In this document: positions 5,570 to 7,051 of the stretch, piece by piece
Position numbering within the stretch: position 1 is the first letter of the stretch
Layout: the number at the start of each line of letters is the position of its first letter
Origin: Frankiaceae bacterium
GTDB taxonomy: Bacteria; Actinomycetota; Actinomycetes; JAFAQI01
Length of the DNA stretch: 7,051 nt
Direction of reading: 5' to 3'
Assembly (NCBI GenBank): GCA_030840615.1
Contig: JAVEEE010000319.1
Location: forward strand, 1 to 7,051
Notes under the pieces: model-generated
What the model saw: the letters and a program-made list of their open reading frames with translations, nothing else
Database searches by the model: none
Told to the model about the DNA's origin: nothing
Position numbers and translations under genes: made by a program

Positions 5570-7051
5570 TCAGGCGCTAAGGACCGGTTCCCCTACCGCG
5601 GGATAGGGCTCGGCACCCGCCTCGTCGGGCGGCTCGACCGACGCCGTCGTGGCCGAGCCGGCCTGCGAGCGCGGTACCGCGAACACGGCGATCGCCGCCA
5701 GGAACACCCCGGCTGCCCCGACGGCGACCGCCGGGCGGAGGCCGTCGACGAAGGCCTGACCTGAGGCGTAGCCCCCGTGCGCGGCGAAGACCGACGCCAG
5801 CACGGCGATGCCGAACACCCCACCGAGCTCACGGAGCGCATTGGTGGCACCCGACGCGATGCCCTCCTCGGCCCGGCTGACGGTGCCGAGCACCATCGTG
5901 GCGACCGGGGCGAAGAACATCGCCATGCCGATGCCGCTGACGATGAACGCCGGGACCAGCGAGCTGTAGGCGACTGTCGGTGCGGAGACAACTGCCAGCC
6001 ATGCCAGTCCCGTCGCCTGCAGGAGCAGCCCGGTGAGAACGACCCGTCGCCCCCCGATGCGGTCGGCGACGATGCCGGCGATGGGTGAGACAACGATCGG
6101 CATCCCGGTCCACGGCAGTGTCCGCAGCCCCGCGGACAACGGCGAGTAGTGCTGCACCGTCTGCAGGAACTGGGCGAGCAGGAAGATCGAGCCGAACATG
6201 CCGAAGAACATCAGCACGCTGGCGAGGTTGGTCGCGGAGAACCCGCGCGAGCGGAACAGCCGCATCGGCAGCATCGGCTCCCACGCCCCCCAGCTCGGCG
6301 ACCCCAATCTCGGCGACAGCGCCTCCCAGACGACGAAGGCGACGACCAACGCAGCTCCGGCGGTCAGCGCCGTCACGACGTAGGTAGAGGACCAGCCGAG
6401 GCTGTTGCCGCGGACCAGGCCGAGCACGATGCCGAACAGACCGGCACTCGCCAGACCGACACCGGGCAGGTCGAGCCGGGTCGAAGGGCCGTGGCTCTCG
6501 ACCACGCGCAGCCGCGCCATCGGGATGAGCAGCAGGCCGAGCGGCACGTTGAGCCAGAAAATGGTCTGCCAGGACCAGCCTTGCACCACGGCGCCGCCCA
6601 CGACCGGGCCGGTCGCGATGGCCAGCCCGGCGACGGCACCCCAGATGCCGAGGGCCATGCCGCGCCGTTCCACCGGCACCGCGGCGGAGAGCAGCGTGAG
6701 CGTCAACGGCGTGACGATTGCAGCACCGGCGCCCTGGATGGCGCGGAAGGCGATCAGCCAGTCGGCCGTGGGAGCGAGGGCGGCGGCCGCCGACCCGGCG
6801 GTGAAGATCACCAGGCCGATCACCAGCATGCGGCGGCGGCCGAAGCGTTCGCCGAGCGCCGCTCCGGTGAGCAGCAGCACCGCGAAGGTCAGCGTGTAGG
6901 CGTTGACGGTCCACTCGAGGGACTGGATGGAAGCGCCGAGGTCGCGGTGGATGGTCGGCAGGGCGACGCTCACCACGAGGTTGTCGAGGACGCCCATGAA
7001 GAGGGCGACGGAGACGATTCCGAGGGTCCAGCCTTTCCTACGCGAGGCACT
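5570..7051 (-). CDS. DHA2-type (14-helix) MFS drug efflux transporter, 5' end outside the window
   Basis: This is a proton-coupled antiporter of the EmrB/QacA family in the cytoplasmic membrane, exporting drugs or other small molecules. The frame is open from the right edge, with 493 codons visible. Numbering from the first visible codon: TM1 carries FMGVLDNLVVSVALPTIHRD with the membrane aspartate D23 (motif D1, usual Thr replaced by Leu). Motif A is GERFGRRR at 67-74, with Glu for the usual Asp. Motif B is RAIQGAGAA from R103. Motif C of antiporters is GPVVGG at 148-153. Many further hydrophobic helices follow, then a short acidic cytoplasmic tail (VEPPDEAGAEPYPAVGEP). The first visible ATG (6995-6997) lies inside TM1, so it is not the start. 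The basic stretch SASRRKGW before TM1 suggests only a few residues are missing. The substrate is unknown, and no regulator gene is visible. Confidence 0.9.
   Translation of the reverse strand, partial: SASRRKGWTLGIVSVALFMGVLDNLVVSVALPTIHRDLGASIQSLEWTVNAYTLTFAVLLLTGAALGERFGRRRMLVIGLVIFTAGSAAAALAPTADWLIAFRAIQGAGAAIVTPLTLTLLSAAVPVERRGMALGIWGAVAGLAIATGPVVGGAVVQGWSWQTIFWLNVPLGLLLIPMARLRVVESHGPSTRLDLPGVGLASAGLFGIVLGLVRGNSLGWSSTYVVTALTAGAALVVAFVVWEALSPRLGSPSWGAWEPMLPMRLFRSRGFSATNLASVLMFFGMFGSIFLLAQFLQTVQHYSPLSAGLRTLPWTGMPIVVSPIAGIVADRIGGRRVVLTGLLLQATGLAWLAVVSAPTVAYSSLVPAFIVSGIGMAMFFAPVATMVLGTVSRAEEGIASGATNALRELGGVFGIAVLASVFAAHGGYASGQAFVDGLRPAVAVGAAGVFLAAIAVFAVPRSQAGSATTASVEPPDEAGAEPYPAVGEPVLSA

Noticed and set aside
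5829..6914. Minus-strand 361-codon frame inside the MFS gene
   Set aside because: It is Arg/His/Ala-rich with no membrane helices, and overlaps a clear transporter frame.

Overview
The window is ordinary, very GC-rich bacterial chromosome. Its gene content and order fit an actinobacterium (Actinomycetota). The evidence is the long acidic N-terminal extension on NusG, the order aspartate aminotransferase / tRNA-Trp / secE / nusG / rplK / rplA / rplJ, and frequent GTG starts. A family such as Nocardioidaceae is possible, but the sequence alone cannot settle it.

Left part (1 to about 3144, minus strand, read right to left): tRNA-Trp, secE, nusG, rplK (L11), rplA (L1) and a truncated rplJ (L10) that runs off the left edge. 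This is the conserved cluster for protein export, transcription elongation and the ribosomal stalks, normally followed by rplL and rpoB-rpoC. Two gaps between its genes look regulatory. The 76-nt rplK-rplA gap holds a structure resembling the L1-binding site of 23S rRNA, directly against the rplA Shine-Dalgarno. The 194-nt rplA-rplJ gap holds an L10-type leader and a downstream GC-rich attenuator-like hairpin.

Middle (3145-4530): a 144-nt divergent region carries a plausible promoter for tRNA-Trp and then a plus-strand gene for a class I PLP-dependent aspartate aminotransferase.

Right part (4493-7051, minus strand): a patatin-like phospholipase overlaps the aminotransferase tail to tail by 38 bp. 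A 165-nt gap follows, with a hairpin, a short palindrome and a 10-bp direct repeat. The last gene is a DHA2-type (14-helix) MFS efflux transporter whose 5' end lies beyond the right edge.

I found no mobile element, CRISPR array, integration site or defence system, and no clearly undescribed system. The most useful leads are the possible L1 operator inside the rplK-rplA gap, the rplJ leader, the tRNA-Trp/secE linkage and the region upstream of the patatin gene. No stretch longer than 300 bases lacks a gene.
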